From positions 248,001-312,000 of the forward strand of contig NZ_JAPDIA010000002.1 of NCBI RefSeq assembly GCF_029525575.1: a stretch of 64,000 nucleotides of DNA. Reading direction: 5' to 3'. Below, in pieces: positions 1 through 8,914 of the stretch. The notes under the pieces were generated by a model, which was not told where the DNA came from, searched no databases, and saw nothing but the letters and a program-made list of their open reading frames with translations. A program made the translations under genes and the position numbers. The stretch comes from Cohnella rhizosphaerae (lineage in GTDB: Bacteria > Bacillota > Bacilli > Paenibacillales > Paenibacillaceae). Numbering within the stretch: the stretch's first letter is position 1; the number at the start of each line of letters is the position of its first letter.

Positions 1-1749
1 TCCGCGGACGGCGTCGAAGTGATGCGCCACAGCACCGCCCATCTCATGGCGCAGGCGATCAAGCGCATATACGGCGATACGGCCGTGAAGCTGGGCATCG
101 GCCCGGTGATCGAGGACGGCTTTTACTACGATATCGACATGGAGCAGTCGATCACGCCGGACGACCTGGCGAAGATCGAAGCCGAGATGGAGAAAATCGT
201 CAAGGAAGACCTGCCCATCGTCCGTCGCGTCGTCAGCCGCGAAGAAGCGCTTCGCATTTATACCGGGCTGGGCGATCCGCTCAAGCTTGATCTGATCAAC
301 GGGCTGCCTGAGGACGCGGAGATCACCATCTACGATCAAGGCGAATTTTTCGATCTGTGCCGCGGTCCGCACTTGCCGTCGACCGGACGCATCAAGTCGT
401 TCAAGCTGCTGAGCGTGGCCGGCGCGTACTGGCGCGGCGACAGCAAGAACAAAATGCTGCAGCGCATCTACGGCACCGCCTTCGCCAAGAAGGCGCAGCT
501 CGACGAGCATCTCCATTTCCTCGAAGAAGCGAAAAAACGCGACCACCGCAAGCTCGGCAAGGAGCTCGGCATGTTCACCTTCTCGCGCGAGGTCGGACAA
601 GGGCTGCCGCTTTGGCTGCCGAACGGCGCAAAGGTGCGCCAAATGCTCGAGCGCTACATCGTCGACCTGGAGGAGAAACTTGGCTACCAGCACGTTTATA
701 CGCCGGTGCTCGCTAACGTCGAACTGTACAAGATCTCCGGCCACTGGGAGCATTACCAGGAAGACATGTTCCCGCCGATGCAGATGGACAACGAGGAGCT
801 CGTCCTGCGTCCGATGAACTGCCCGCATCATATGATGGTATACAAGAGCGAGATGCGCAGCTACCGCGACCTGCCGATTCGGATCGCCGAGCTCGGCACG
901 ATGCACCGCTACGAGATGTCGGGCGCCTTGACCGGCCTGCACCGCGTGCGCGCCATGACGCTGAACGATTCGCACATTTTCTGCCGGCTCGACCAGATCA
1001 AGGACGAATTCAAGCGCGTCGTGCAGCTCATTCAGCGCGTTTACGAAGACTTCGGCCTTAAGGAATATCGTTTCCGCCTCTCCTATCGCGATCCGGCGGA
1101 CAAGGAGAAGTACTGGCCGGACGACCACATGTGGGAAACGACGCAGCGCATGCTCCGCGAGGTCGTCGACGAGCTCGGCCTGCCGTACTTCGAGGCGGAA
1201 GGCGAAGCGGCGTTCTACGGACCGAAGCTGGACGTTCAGGTCAAGACGGCGCTTGGCAAGGAAGAGACGCTCTCGACCGCGCAGATCGACGTGCTCCTGC
1301 CGGAGCGCTTCGAGCTCGAATATGTCGGCGACGACGGCAAGAAGCACCGCCCGGTCGTCATCCACCGCGGCATCATCAGTACGATGGAGCGCATGACCGC
1401 GTTCCTGCTGGAAAACTTCGCCGGCGCGCTGCCGGTCTGGCTGTGCCCGGTGCAGGCCAAGATCCTGCCCGTCAGCCAAGCGTTCGAGCCGTACGCGCGG
1501 GAGCTTGAGGACAAGATTAGAGAAGCCGGCGTTCGCGTCGTGGCCGACTTGCGCAACGAGAAGCTCGGCTACAAAATCCGCGAGGCCCAGCTTGAGAAGG
1601 TGCCGTACATGCTCGTCGTTGGCGAGAACGAATCCGCCGCCGGCACGGTGTCCGTTCGCCGCCGCGGCGAAGGCGATATCGGCGCGGAGCCGATCGACGC
1701 GTTCATCGCGCGCATTAGAGGCGACATCGACAGCAAACGCACCGACTGA
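1..1749 (+). CDS. thrS: Threonyl-tRNA synthetase, 5'-truncated by the window edge
   Basis: Charges tRNA-Thr with threonine in the cytoplasm. The frame is open from base 1 without a start, so the gene begins upstream; 582 codons are present against about 640 in the family, so mainly the N-terminal TGS domain is missing. Seen in order: the editing (SAD) domain with HSTAH, an HxxxH metal motif at local residues 10-14; the class II catalytic core with motif 2 RPMNCPHH near base 820, whose Cys is a zinc ligand; motif 3 around the [10 protein letters not shown] segment; and the C-terminal anticodon-binding domain with [10 protein letters not shown]. The stop is TGA at 1747-1749. The frame is intact, unlike many neighbours. 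A hairpin follows that overlaps the start of the next gene. Identification is secure. Confidence 0.97.
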   Translation, partial: SADGVEVMRHSTAHLMAQAIKRIYGDTAVKLGIGPVIEDGFYYDIDMEQSITPDDLAKIEAEMEKIVKEDLPIVRRVVSREEALRIYTGLGDPLKLDLINGLPEDAEITIYDQGEFFDLCRGPHLPSTGRIKSFKLLSVAGAYWRGDSKNKMLQRIYGTAFAKKAQLDEHLHFLEEAKKRDHRKLGKELGMFTFSREVGQGLPLWLPNGAKVRQMLERYIVDLEEKLGYQHVYTPVLANVELYKISGHWEHYQEDMFPPMQMDNEELVLRPMNCPHHMMVYKSEMRSYRDLPIRIAELGTMHRYEMSGALTGLHRVRAMTLNDSHIFCRLDQIKDEFKRVVQLIQRVYEDFGLKEYRFRLSYRDPADKEKYWPDDHMWETTQRMLREVVDELGLPYFEAEGEAAFYGPKLDVQVKTALGKEETLSTAQIDVLLPERFELEYVGDDGKKHRPVVIHRGIISTMERMTAFLLENFAGALPVWLCPVQAKILPVSQAFEPYARELEDKIREAGVRVVADLRNEKLGYKIREAQLEKVPYMLVVGENESAAGTVSVRRRGEGDIGAEPIDAFIARIRGDIDSKRTD

Positions 1750-1769
1750 TTAGGCGCCTGGTCCCGCAT

Positions 1770-1835
1770 AAAGCTTGCGAGCTTTGGACATTCTCCCTGT
1801 AGGAGGAATGTTGCAAATGCCCGCAAGCTTTTTTT
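1770..1835 (+). terminator. Terminator-like long-loop hairpin spanning the next gene's start
   Basis: AAAGCTTGC at 1770-1778 is perfectly complementary to GCAAGCTTT at 1823-1831, followed by further T residues to 1835. The 44-base loop contains the SD (GGAGG, 1802-1806) and ATG (1817) of the downstream gene. A competing local hairpin, AAAGCT/AGCTTT with loop TGCG, uses the same left arm. It may end thrS transcripts or couple the two genes; this role is inferred. Confidence 0.5.
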
Positions 1836-2351
1836 ATCGATCGGCACTCGTGCTGCTCGTCGTCTCCGCGGCCTGGAATGCGTCGGAGGTCCCGCGAGCC
1901 GGCGCGGAAGCTGCCGCGGAAGAAGAACGCGAGGAGCCTTATTCCGCGACCGTATCCGTCCTGGCGACGGGCTATACGGCAGGCGTGGAGTCTACGGGCA
2001 AACGCCCGGGACATCCCCAATACGGCGTGACGTATTCCGGCGTCAAAGTCAGGCGCAGCAAGGTGTCGACGATCGCGGCCGACACGCGCGTTTTTCCGCT
2101 GGGCACGCTCCTTTACATTCCGGGCTACGGCTACGGCTGCGTCGCCGATACGGGCTCGCGGATCAAAGGGAGACGAATCGATCTGTATTTCCCTTCGACC
2201 CGCCAAGTCTTCAAGGAGTGGGGGGAAGAAGCAGGTCGAAGTCAAAGTCATCCGCCGAGGCAGCGGGAGGGTGACGGAGACGATGCTGGACGAGATGAAC
2301 GAGGTAGCGGTGGCGGGCCAGGACTTGTCCGACAAAAAATTCGATTCTTAG
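1817..2351 (+). CDS. 3D-domain exported protein (YuiC/YocH-like), frameshifted
   Basis: Predicted secreted or membrane-anchored 3D (Asp-Asp-Asp) domain protein of the double-psi barrel type related to MltA lytic transglycosylases, probably acting on peptidoglycan. The ATG at 1817 is chosen because GGAGG lies about 10 bases upstream. Residues 1-35 form a hydrophobic signal/anchor followed by an Ala/Glu-rich linker. The domain is seen as [24 protein letters not shown] and RIDLYFPS, carrying the family aspartates. The frame breaks at a G6 run (2220-2225). Reading it as G5 gives the expected continuation [13 protein letters not shown] and a stop at 2351, 177 residues in all. The unusual hairpin at the start suggests linkage to thrS transcription. 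Family call is strong, exact role unknown. Confidence 0.8.
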
Positions 2352-2434
2352 TATATTTATGATATTACGATCGGAATCCATATGTTAAAATAAAGGAGAT
2401 GAGGATCAAAAGGCCTAAGGAGTGACATTAAGGC

Positions 2435-2972
2435 ATGACAAACTCCCGCGGAGAAATCGGAAGTCGCGAACAATCCGCTATCGAGGATGAACTTCTGAAC
2501 GAGCTGTATCGGGAGATGCTGCGGGTGGCCCGTCACAGGCTTCATCACAAGAGCGACGCGACCGACGTGGTCCAGGAAGCATGGGTAAGAATCTTGGAAA
2601 AGCGGGACACGCTCCGGGAGAGCAACAAGATTATTCCGTGGGCGAAGACGATCGCCGCCAATTTGGCGCTCAACGCCAACCGCGCCAGACGCGTCAAGCC
2701 CGTCAGCGAGCTGAGCGAAGCTTATGCGGCCGGAGAGTCCGGACCCGGCAGGCTTAGCGAGCCGGAGACGATGGCGGAGCTGACCGATATCCTCGGGCGG
2801 CTGGAGCCGGCGACGCGCACGCTGCTGCTTTACAAGTTTTACTACGGGTTCAAGGACGACGAGATCGCGGCAGCGCTTCAGGTGCCGGTCGGGACCGTCA
2901 AGGCCCGTATCCACCGGGGGGAAGGCCCGATTGAAGGCCGAAGCCGGCGGCGCAGGAGCCCTGGATTTATAG
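2435..2972 (+). CDS. ECF-type RNA polymerase sigma factor, frameshifted
   Basis: Small alternative sigma factor of the extracytoplasmic-function group. Sigma region 2 spans about residues 20-90 ([18 protein letters not shown], then [15 protein letters not shown]). Region 4 spans about 118-165 ([19 protein letters not shown], then [13 protein letters not shown]). The start is the ATG at 2435, with AAGGAG about 12 bases upstream. A G6 run at 2916-2921 shifts the frame at the end of region 4. Reading G5 gives [11 protein letters not shown] and a stop at 2972, a normal 178-residue size with the typical basic tail. No anti-sigma gene is adjacent; the next gene on the strand is chemoreceptor-like. 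The target regulon cannot be deduced. A clean terminator follows. Confidence 0.88.
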
Positions 2973-2990
2973 CGATTTGCATATAAGCGA

Positions 2991-3019
2991 GAGGAACCGC
3001 GAGGTTCCTCTTTTATTTT
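2991..3019 (+). terminator. Rho-independent terminator after the sigma gene
   Basis: An 8-bp stem GAGGAACC/GGTTCCTC (2991-2998 with 3003-3010) has loop GCGA and is followed by TTTTATTTT. It separates the sigma gene from the chemoreceptor-like gene and argues against the far-upstream TTG start for the latter. Confidence 0.85.
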
Positions 3020-3105
3020 GTCCGGCGGACAGCTATAATGTTAGCAATTATTACATTATGTCGATCGTTGTAGAAAATGCGATAAAAATCGGGGGCGATT
3101 CGAAG

Positions 3106-4566
3106 GTGGCCGAATGGCGGAAGTGGTTCAATAGGACTGACGGGGCCGGAGCGGAGCGAAAGGCGTCCGAGGTTAAGGCTGTCGCGAGCTCCGGCGCGAA
3201 TTCCGGCACGACGTCAGGGGCGGCGTACGATGCGGATCAGGACAAGCTGCGGACGATGGTCGGGGAAGCGGTCGTCATCTCCGACCGACTGCAGGCAGCG
3301 GTGGGCGAGGTGGATTCGAGCGTCGGGCAGTTGGAAGCGATCGCAGACCGGTCCGCCGTGCAGGAAGACCGATTGCGCCAGCAGAGCAGGTTGGCGGCGG
3401 GGCGGCTGGACGAAGCGTTTTCCGCGCTGCAGGAGGTGGCGGCCGCTTCGGAGGAGATACGCGCGAATTCCGAGAGTATGAGCAGGCAGAGCCGGGAAGC
3501 CAGGGAAGTCGTGATCGACGTGTGCCGGTCGATGCTGCAGACCGACGAAGTCATGAACGACCTGGCCGCTCATCACGGCACGATGGAAGAACGCGTCAGC
3601 GGATTGATCGCAGAAGCGTCGAAAATAACGCAAATGAACGAGCTGATTCAGGAGATCGTATCGCAGACATCCCTGCTGGCGCTGAACGCGGCGATCGAGG
3701 CCGCGCATGCGGGCGAATTCGGCAGCGGCTTCACCGTGGTCGCCCAGGAGATTCGCAAGCTCGCGGAGCAGAGCAGCGTCGCGGTCAAGCAATCGACCGG
3801 CATCGTCCGGGATATCGAGGCGGGCATTCGGCAGGTCGTCGCGTCGGTGGCGGAAGAGAAGCAGTCGGTCGCTCGCGGGCTTGCGGAGATGAAGGTCAAT
3901 CGCGACCGGATGGACGCCATCTACAATCATATCTTGAAGGTGGACGGCCAGGTCGGCAAGACGCAGACCGCGGCGGCCGAGCAAGCGGACCGGACCTCGG
4001 CGGCCAATGCGATGCTCAAGGACGTGGTCGACTCGGTCAATCAGATGATGTCCAGCATCGACGATACGCTCGCCCAGAACGTCAAGCAGCGCGAGGAGAC
4101 GGCCAAGCTCGGCAGAGTGTCGACCGAGCTTAAGGCTGCCGCGGACGAATTGATCGGCGCCGTCCATCAGGCCGGCGGCAAGGTGTGGACGGATACCGGT
4201 CTGGCCGAAAAAGAAAGATGGATGCAATTTTTGACGACGATGGCGGCCGATCCGGCGCTAGGCGGGCTGGATGAAGGGATCCATCGAAGAGTGCTGTCCG
4301 GGTGGCTCGCGCAGACCGCAGGGGTGGAGGCGATCTGGTCCAACCGGTCCGACGGTTCCTTTATATACTCGGAGCCGGTCGCGGGCTTGCTCAACGCGCG
4401 CAGCAGGGAATGGTGGAAAAAAGCGATCGCCGGCGAGATTTTCGTCTCGGAGGTATACTTGTCCGCGATTACCAAGAAGCCCTGCGTAACCGTCTCGACG
4501 CCGCTGCAAGGCGCGGATGGCCGTCCGATCGGCGTCATCGGCATCGATATTGTGATCTCTTCCTGA
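3106..4566 (+). CDS. Soluble methyl-accepting chemotaxis-like protein
   Basis: Cytoplasmic signalling protein built around an MCP coiled-coil signalling domain. No transmembrane segment is visible. The hairpin tip is recognisable as [18 protein letters not shown] with [18 protein letters not shown], the CheA/CheW contact region. The last ~110 residues ([23 protein letters not shown] through [13 protein letters not shown] and [15 protein letters not shown]) resemble the Cache/PAS-like sensor fold normally placed N-terminally, so sensor and output order appear reversed. A GTG start at 3106 is preferred: a terminator ends at 3019, TATAAT lies at 3034-3039, and a G-rich SD-like tract starts at 3091; ATG 3058 is an alternative without an SD. 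The ligand is unknown. Confidence 0.8.
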   Translation: MAEWRKWFNRTDGAGAERKASEVKAVASSGANSGTTSGAAYDADQDKLRTMVGEAVVISDRLQAAVGEVDSSVGQLEAIADRSAVQEDRLRQQSRLAAGRLDEAFSALQEVAAASEEIRANSESMSRQSREAREVVIDVCRSMLQTDEVMNDLAAHHGTMEERVSGLIAEASKITQMNELIQEIVSQTSLLALNAAIEAAHAGEFGSGFTVVAQEIRKLAEQSSVAVKQSTGIVRDIEAGIRQVVASVAEEKQSVARGLAEMKVNRDRMDAIYNHILKVDGQVGKTQTAAAEQADRTSAANAMLKDVVDSVNQMMSSIDDTLAQNVKQREETAKLGRVSTELKAAADELIGAVHQAGGKVWTDTGLAEKERWMQFLTTMAADPALGGLDEGIHRRVLSGWLAQTAGVEAIWSNRSDGSFIYSEPVAGLLNARSREWWKKAIAGEIFVSEVYLSAITKKPCVTVSTPLQGADGRPIGVIGIDIVISS

Positions 4567-4661
4567 AAAATAGCTGACATAAGGGTTCTCAACTTGGCGA
4601 TTTTCCGATACAATTGGCTTACGTGTGATGAATCTTCACAAGAATAGACAGGTGATATTTC

Positions 4662-5003
4662 ATGACGAAGCCGATTGTGCACGCTGTACCGTCTTTGGCC
4701 GTATCGGGTCCGCAAGCCGAGGTGCATTCCTTGCTGGACGCGCTTATCGCCAAAAGGCTCGAGGAAGTGGCGGAGATCGAGCAGATGGTTCAGCGCTACG
4801 AGCGACGGATCCAGAAGGAAGAGCAGGCCTATCGAACGATGTCGACGCTGCGCAAATTGCTGAGCGGCAAAAAGCCGGATCACCATGCCGCGGTCGAATA
4901 CATCCACTACGTCAAAAAGCCGCTCGAGAAAGCCAGGAAGCTGCGCGAGGAGATCGCACGCTACGAGACGATGAAGCAGAACGGCGAATCTATCGAAGAT
5001 TAA
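4662..5003 (+). CDS. Small coiled-coil hypothetical protein
   Basis: A 113-residue protein I do not recognise. It is strongly charged, and residues 20-65 and 80-110 are rich in Glu, Lys and Arg with heptad-like hydrophobics (LLDALIAKRLEEVAEIEQMV, then PLEKARKLREEIARYETMK), suggesting a helical hairpin or coiled coil. There is no signal peptide or membrane segment. The ATG at 4662 is preceded by AGGTGA at about 8 bases, and TACAAT upstream could be a -10 box. It stands alone between the chemoreceptor-like gene and a bidirectional terminator shared with amt. Its open frame, SD and terminator support a real gene; no function can be assigned. Confidence 0.65.
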   Translation: MTKPIVHAVPSLAVSGPQAEVHSLLDALIAKRLEEVAEIEQMVQRYERRIQKEEQAYRTMSTLRKLLSGKKPDHHAAVEYIHYVKKPLEKARKLREEIARYETMKQNGESIED

Positions 5004-5018
5004 GACCATAATAATAAT

Positions 5019-5064
5019 GAAGCTTTTCCGGGCGCCCGAGGGGCGCATGCGGAAAAGCTTCTTT
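5019..5064. terminator. Bidirectional terminator between convergent genes
   Basis: A 12-bp perfect stem GAAGCTTTTCCG (5019-5030) with CGGAAAAGCTTC (5050-5061) encloses a smaller GGCGCC/GGGGCGC hairpin and is T-rich on both strands. It lies between the plus-strand small gene and the 3' end of minus-strand amt. Confidence 0.85.
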
Positions 5065-5112
5065 GTCTGCCGTCAGGCGCGATGGATTCGCTCGGTCGTC
5101 TAAGCCGGCGGA

Positions 5113-6393
5113 CTACTGCTCCGTCTTCAGCCGCTCGATGTCGAGGAAGTCGTGCTCCTGGCTGTACGCCGGCACGCCGTGAATGCCGACGTCCAGGCCG
5201 ACGAGCTCTTCGTCGCGGGAGACGCGCACAGGGCGCCACATGTTGATCAGTTTGAGCGCGCCCCAGGTGAGCGCGAAGCCCCAGACGGCGACGACGGCGA
5301 GGCCGAGCGCCTGGACGCCCAGCAGCTTCCAGCCGCCGCCGTAGAACAGGCCGGCGTTCGCCGACAGGCTCGGCACGGCGAACAGCCCGACGGCAAGCGT
5401 GCCGATGCTGCCGCAAATGCCGTGCACGGCGAAGGCGCCTACCGGGTCGTCGACGCGGCGCCGTTCGAGCCATTCGGTCGCCAGCACCATCGCGATGCCG
5501 CTGAACGCGCCGATCAGGATGGCTGCGCCGTCCGATACGAAGGCGCAGCCCGCGGTGATGCCGACGAGACCGGCGAGCGCGCCGTTGATGACGGTAGGCG
5601 GATCCGCTTTTTGATAGCGCAAAATCGTAAATAGAATGCAAGCCGCGCTGCCTGCGGCGGAAGCGAGCATCGTCGTCACGGCGATGTGGCCGATGTTCGG
5701 ATTCGTCGCGCTGAGCGTGCTCCCCGAATTGAAGCCGAACCAGCCGAACCAGAGGATGAAAGCGCCGACGGAGGCGAGCGGGAGGTTGGACGGCGGGACG
5801 ATGTTGACGCGTCCGTCGTCGGCGAACCTGCCGATGCGCGGGCCCAGGAACAGGGCGGCAGCCAGCGCGGCGAAGCCGCCTAACGCATGGATCGCCGCGG
5901 AGCCGGCGAAGTCGACCATCCCGAGCTTGGCGAGCCAGCCGCCCGCGGACCAGATCCAGTGACCGGAGATCGGATAGATGAGCCCGGTCATGACGATCGT
6001 ATAGACGATGTAGGCGCGGAAGTGGATGCGCTCGGCCACGGCGCCCGACACGATCGAAATGACGGCGATGACGAAGGCGCACTGGAACAGCCAAAAGGTG
6101 TCGGTCGAGATGTTCAAACTTAGATGAGACAAGTCGCCTTTCATGGCGAAGCCCGAGATGCCGATCCATCCGCCCGCGTCCTTGCCGTACATCAGCGCGA
6201 AGCCGACGACGTAGAACAGCAGGGCGCCGAACGAGATGTCGACGAAAACCTTCATAATGATGCTGACCGCGTTCTTCTGCCGGACGAAGCCGGCTTCGAG
6301 CAGCGCGAAGCCGCCTTCCATCAATAAAATCATCGCGGCGGTCAATACGACCCAGATCGTATCGACGCCGCTGGAGAGCGTCTCCAGCGTCAT
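5113..6393 (-). CDS. amt: Ammonium transporter (Amt/NrgA)
   Basis: Inner-membrane ammonium channel of the Amt/MEP/Rh family, 426 residues with about 11 membrane helices. The N-terminus LLMEGGFALLEAGFVRQKNA is the classic Amt signature. The pore histidine pair is present in VDFAGSAAIHALGG and VHGICGSIG, and GHWIWSAGGWLAKLG supplies the substrate-recruiting Trp region. The start at 6393 has the SD GGGGGAAG 4 bases upstream. No glnK/nrgB PII gene adjoins it here, unlike the common amtB-glnK pair. A consensus sigma-A promoter and a perfect GlnR/TnrA-type operator lie upstream, predicting activation in nitrogen limitation. The reading frame is intact. Confidence 0.95.
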   Translation of the reverse strand: MTLETLSSGVDTIWVVLTAAMILLMEGGFALLEAGFVRQKNAVSIIMKVFVDISFGALLFYVVGFALMYGKDAGGWIGISGFAMKGDLSHLSLNISTDTFWLFQCAFVIAVISIVSGAVAERIHFRAYIVYTIVMTGLIYPISGHWIWSAGGWLAKLGMVDFAGSAAIHALGGFAALAAALFLGPRIGRFADDGRVNIVPPSNLPLASVGAFILWFGWFGFNSGSTLSATNPNIGHIAVTTMLASAAGSAACILFTILRYQKADPPTVINGALAGLVGITAGCAFVSDGAAILIGAFSGIAMVLATEWLERRRVDDPVGAFAVHGICGSIGTLAVGLFAVPSLSANAGLFYGGGWKLLGVQALGLAVVAVWGFALTWGALKLINMWRPVRVSRDEELVGLDVGIHGVPAYSQEHDFLDIERLKTEQ

Positions 6394-6461
6394 TTAACTT
6401 CCCCCCAGAACGATTCGATTTTTTTGTTGTATGCCGACAAAGTGAATAAAAATACGACCAA

Positions 6462-6490
6462 ATTATATATTTAGAAGTCACATATGTCAA
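6462..6490 (-). promoter_or_regulatory. Sigma-A promoter of amt
   Basis: On the minus strand a perfect -35 TTGACA (6490-6485) and a perfect -10 TATAAT (6467-6462) are separated by exactly 17 bases. This places transcription start near 6455, about 60 bases before the amt start codon. Confidence 0.85.
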
Positions 6491-6497
6491 CGAAACA

Positions 6498-6514
6498 TGT
6501 GATGAAAAATGACA
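6498..6514. promoter_or_regulatory. GlnR/TnrA-type operator upstream of amt
   Basis: TGTGATGAAAAATGACA matches the TGTNAN7TNACA consensus at every defined position. Its centre lies about 50 bases upstream of the predicted amt start site, the spacing known for TnrA activation of nrgAB in Bacillus subtilis. Binding is inferred from the match. Confidence 0.8.
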
Positions 6515-6673
6515 TAGTCGTGCGGAATCGACAAGCGGCGTATTCGGGCTGGGAGCGACTCCGTCCCGAGACTGAGGCGAGGTTCCTTCCCGCGCCGCTA
6601 TGGAAGCGTTGGTACATTCCTATATAATGAATGCATCGGAACCTATTCGCACAGAAAAACGGAGGAACCTCCT

Positions 6674-7861
6674 ATGCAGCAGTCCGTGCTTCACCGCATT
6701 TTTTGGGGCTTTATCCTGATCGGAGGCGGCCTGGTTTTTCTGTTGAACCAGAGCGGGGTCATCGATCTCGACATCGGCTATTTGTTCTCGACCTTTTGGC
6801 CCGCGTTTATCATCTTGTTCGGCATCCAGGGGATGCTCATTCAACAAAGGAACAACTTTGGCTGGAATGCGATCGTCGTGCTGATCGGTCTGTTTTTCCT
6901 GGGGCGGAACCTGGGCTGGCTGCAATGGGAAATCGGCGACTTGATCCGGTTCGCGATTCCCGCAGCGCTCATCGTGGCCGGACTTAACATGGTGTTCAGA
7001 GGAAGCGGCTGCGGACGGACGAAGCGGAAGTGGGAGGAAGGCGGATGGAACGAGGTGACGCCGCCGCCCGCCCCGAAGCCGTTCGAGGTTCCGCTGCCGC
7101 CGCCCCCGCCTCCCCAGCCGTACGACAGCCCGAATGCTTTTGCCGAAGAGCCGGCTCGCGGGGAACCGCAAGCGGACGCGGGGCATACGGCGGACCCTGA
7201 CGAAGGCCGCCCCCGTGATCGCGGCTGGGATCCGACCGACCGTCTGAGCCATCGTTTGGAACGGCGTCAGGAACGGCTGGACAGTTTCCATCAACGGATG
7301 CAGGAGCGCGTCGAACGGGTTCACGCCAAGCAGCGCGAGCGTCATGAGCGTCACAGCGCCAAGGCCCGGGAGCGTCATGACCGTCATGGACATTTCGATT
7401 ATGAGGGCTACGAATCGGGCAGCGAGACCCACCGGATGTGGAAGGAATACCATCGGCCGCCCGGCCATTCGATGCGCGGCTCCCGAATCGACCACGCCCG
7501 GTTTATCGGCGACGTGCATATCGGACAGGAGATGTGGGAGCTTCAGCCGATGAGCATTTCCCATTTTATCGGCGACACGACGATCGATCTGACGCGGGCC
7601 CATATCCCGGTCGGCGAGACCCGAATTTACGTATCGGCATTCATCGGGGACGTCAAGGCGTACGTGCCGGGCGATCACAGCGTCGGCATCCGCGTCGTCT
7701 CGAGCTGCCTGATCGGGGACGTGAAGGTGCTGGAGCAGAAGCGCGGCGGCTTGTTCAATCAGATGTCCGCCGAGACGCCGGGATTCCAGGATACGGACAA
7801 ACAAGTGGTGCTGATCGTCAGCTGCTTTATCGGCGACGTGCGCGTGACGAAGGTGGGTTAA
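6674..7861 (+). CDS. liaF: LiaF-family membrane regulator of the cell-envelope stress response
   Basis: Membrane inhibitor/sensor of a LiaFSR-type system. Four hydrophobic segments fill residues 9-115 (FWGFILIGGGLVFLL, FWPAFIILFGIQGML, IVVLIGLFFLG, AIPAALIVAGLNMVF). They are followed by a proline-rich linker and a long Arg/His/Glu-rich stretch at about 190-250. The C-terminal domain repeats the motif F/L-IGD five times (RFIGDV, HFIGDT, AFIGDV, CLIGDV, CFIGDV), typical of the LiaF/VraT C-terminal beta domain. It is longer than Bacillus LiaF because of the linker. The SD GGAGG lies 8 bases before ATG 6674 and can partly pair with CCTCC next to the start. liaS begins 7 bases after its stop, so the three genes probably form one operon. 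Confidence 0.85.
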   Translation: MQQSVLHRIFWGFILIGGGLVFLLNQSGVIDLDIGYLFSTFWPAFIILFGIQGMLIQQRNNFGWNAIVVLIGLFFLGRNLGWLQWEIGDLIRFAIPAALIVAGLNMVFRGSGCGRTKRKWEEGGWNEVTPPPAPKPFEVPLPPPPPPQPYDSPNAFAEEPARGEPQADAGHTADPDEGRPRDRGWDPTDRLSHRLERRQERLDSFHQRMQERVERVHAKQRERHERHSAKARERHDRHGHFDYEGYESGSETHRMWKEYHRPPGHSMRGSRIDHARFIGDVHIGQEMWELQPMSISHFIGDTTIDLTRAHIPVGETRIYVSAFIGDVKAYVPGDHSVGIRVVSSCLIGDVKVLEQKRGGLFNQMSAETPGFQDTDKQVVLIVSCFIGDVRVTKVG

Positions 7862-7867
7862 GGCCGG

Positions 7868-8908
7868 ATGCCGAAGCTGCTTAGAAATATCAAGTGGGAG
7901 TGGGCGTTCTACGCTGCGATCTCGGGCGCGGTCGTGATGGCGATCATCTACGGCCTGTGGCGGCCTCATATCAAGGCACTGCCGGGGGGCGCGGCCATAT
8001 ACAGACTGATCCCGCTTCTGATCGTCGTGCGGATCGTCGGCGCCTACTTCCGCGGCCGACGGTATCAGAGCCGGATCGATGCGCTTCAGGAGGCGCTCAA
8101 GCAATCGGCCGCCGGCAATTGGGAGGCGCGTCTTCCCGAGGAGCGCGCCGATGCCTTCGCAGGCGCATATCGCGAATTCAACCGGCTGCAGCAAGGTCTG
8201 GCCGAGCGGCTTCGTCTGCTGCAGCAGCTCGGCGAGAAGGAAGTGATGGGCAAAGCCGCCACCGTGGAAGAGGCTGTGCTCGAAGAGCGCAGGCGGCTGG
8301 CGCGGGATCTGCACGATACGGTGAGCCAGCAACTGTTCGCGATCCATATGAGCGCGTCCGCGCTGCCGGCGCTTCTGGACAAAAACCCGGAGCATGCCGG
8401 GCGCGTCATGCAGCAGCTCATCGAGATGTCCAAAGCCGCGCAGCGCCAAATGCGCGGCTTGATCGCGCAATTGCGGCCGCTGGAGCTGCAGGGCAGGACG
8501 CTGCCTGAGGCGCTCGACCGCTGGTTCCCGGACTATTGCCGGCAGAACGGCATGCAGGGGACGCTCGACGTGCGCGTATCCGCGGCCCTGCCGCCCGCGA
8601 TGGAGCATCAGCTTTTCCTGATCATCCAGGAAGCGATGGCCAACGTCATGAAGCATTCGGGCGCGGACGAAGTCAGGCTCGTGCTCGGAGAGACGGACAG
8701 GCAGGTGCTGCTGTCGATCGACGACGACGGCGAAGGCTTCAGCGCCGACCAGGTCAAGGCCGGTTCTTACGGATTGACGACGATGCGCGAGCGCGCGATC
8801 CAGCTGGGCGGCGACGTCGAGATCGCGACCAAGCCCGGCGCCGGCACGCGCATCAAGGTCGGACTGCCCAAATTCGCGCAGGCGAACGAACGAGACGGAA
8901 GGGGTTAA
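7868..8908 (+). CDS. liaS: LiaS-like sensor histidine kinase (HisKA_3)
   Basis: Membrane histidine kinase, 346 residues. There are two N-terminal hydrophobic segments (about 11-30 and 43-60) with a very short extracytoplasmic loop, as in intramembrane-sensing kinases. A HAMP-like/coiled region follows at 68-125. The phosphoacceptor motif LARDLHDTVSQQLF gives the His at about 155, and the HATPase_c domain shows QEAMANVMKHSGA (N box), DDDGEGF and GSYGLTTMRERA. The order liaF-liaS-liaR on one strand with gaps under 10 bases supports the LiaFSR/VraTSR assignment; cell-wall antibiotics are the known stimulus for the family. The frame is intact. Confidence 0.87.
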   Translation: MPKLLRNIKWEWAFYAAISGAVVMAIIYGLWRPHIKALPGGAAIYRLIPLLIVVRIVGAYFRGRRYQSRIDALQEALKQSAAGNWEARLPEERADAFAGAYREFNRLQQGLAERLRLLQQLGEKEVMGKAATVEEAVLEERRRLARDLHDTVSQQLFAIHMSASALPALLDKNPEHAGRVMQQLIEMSKAAQRQMRGLIAQLRPLELQGRTLPEALDRWFPDYCRQNGMQGTLDVRVSAALPPAMEHQLFLIIQEAMANVMKHSGADEVRLVLGETDRQVLLSIDDDGEGFSADQVKAGSYGLTTMRERAIQLGGDVEIATKPGAGTRIKVGLPKFAQANERDGRG

Positions 8909-8914
8909 GCATAA

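Noticed and set aside
5000..6490. Long Arg-rich frame overlapping amt on the same strand
   Set aside because: Shadow frame of amt; the amt frame has the SD, promoter and full family match.
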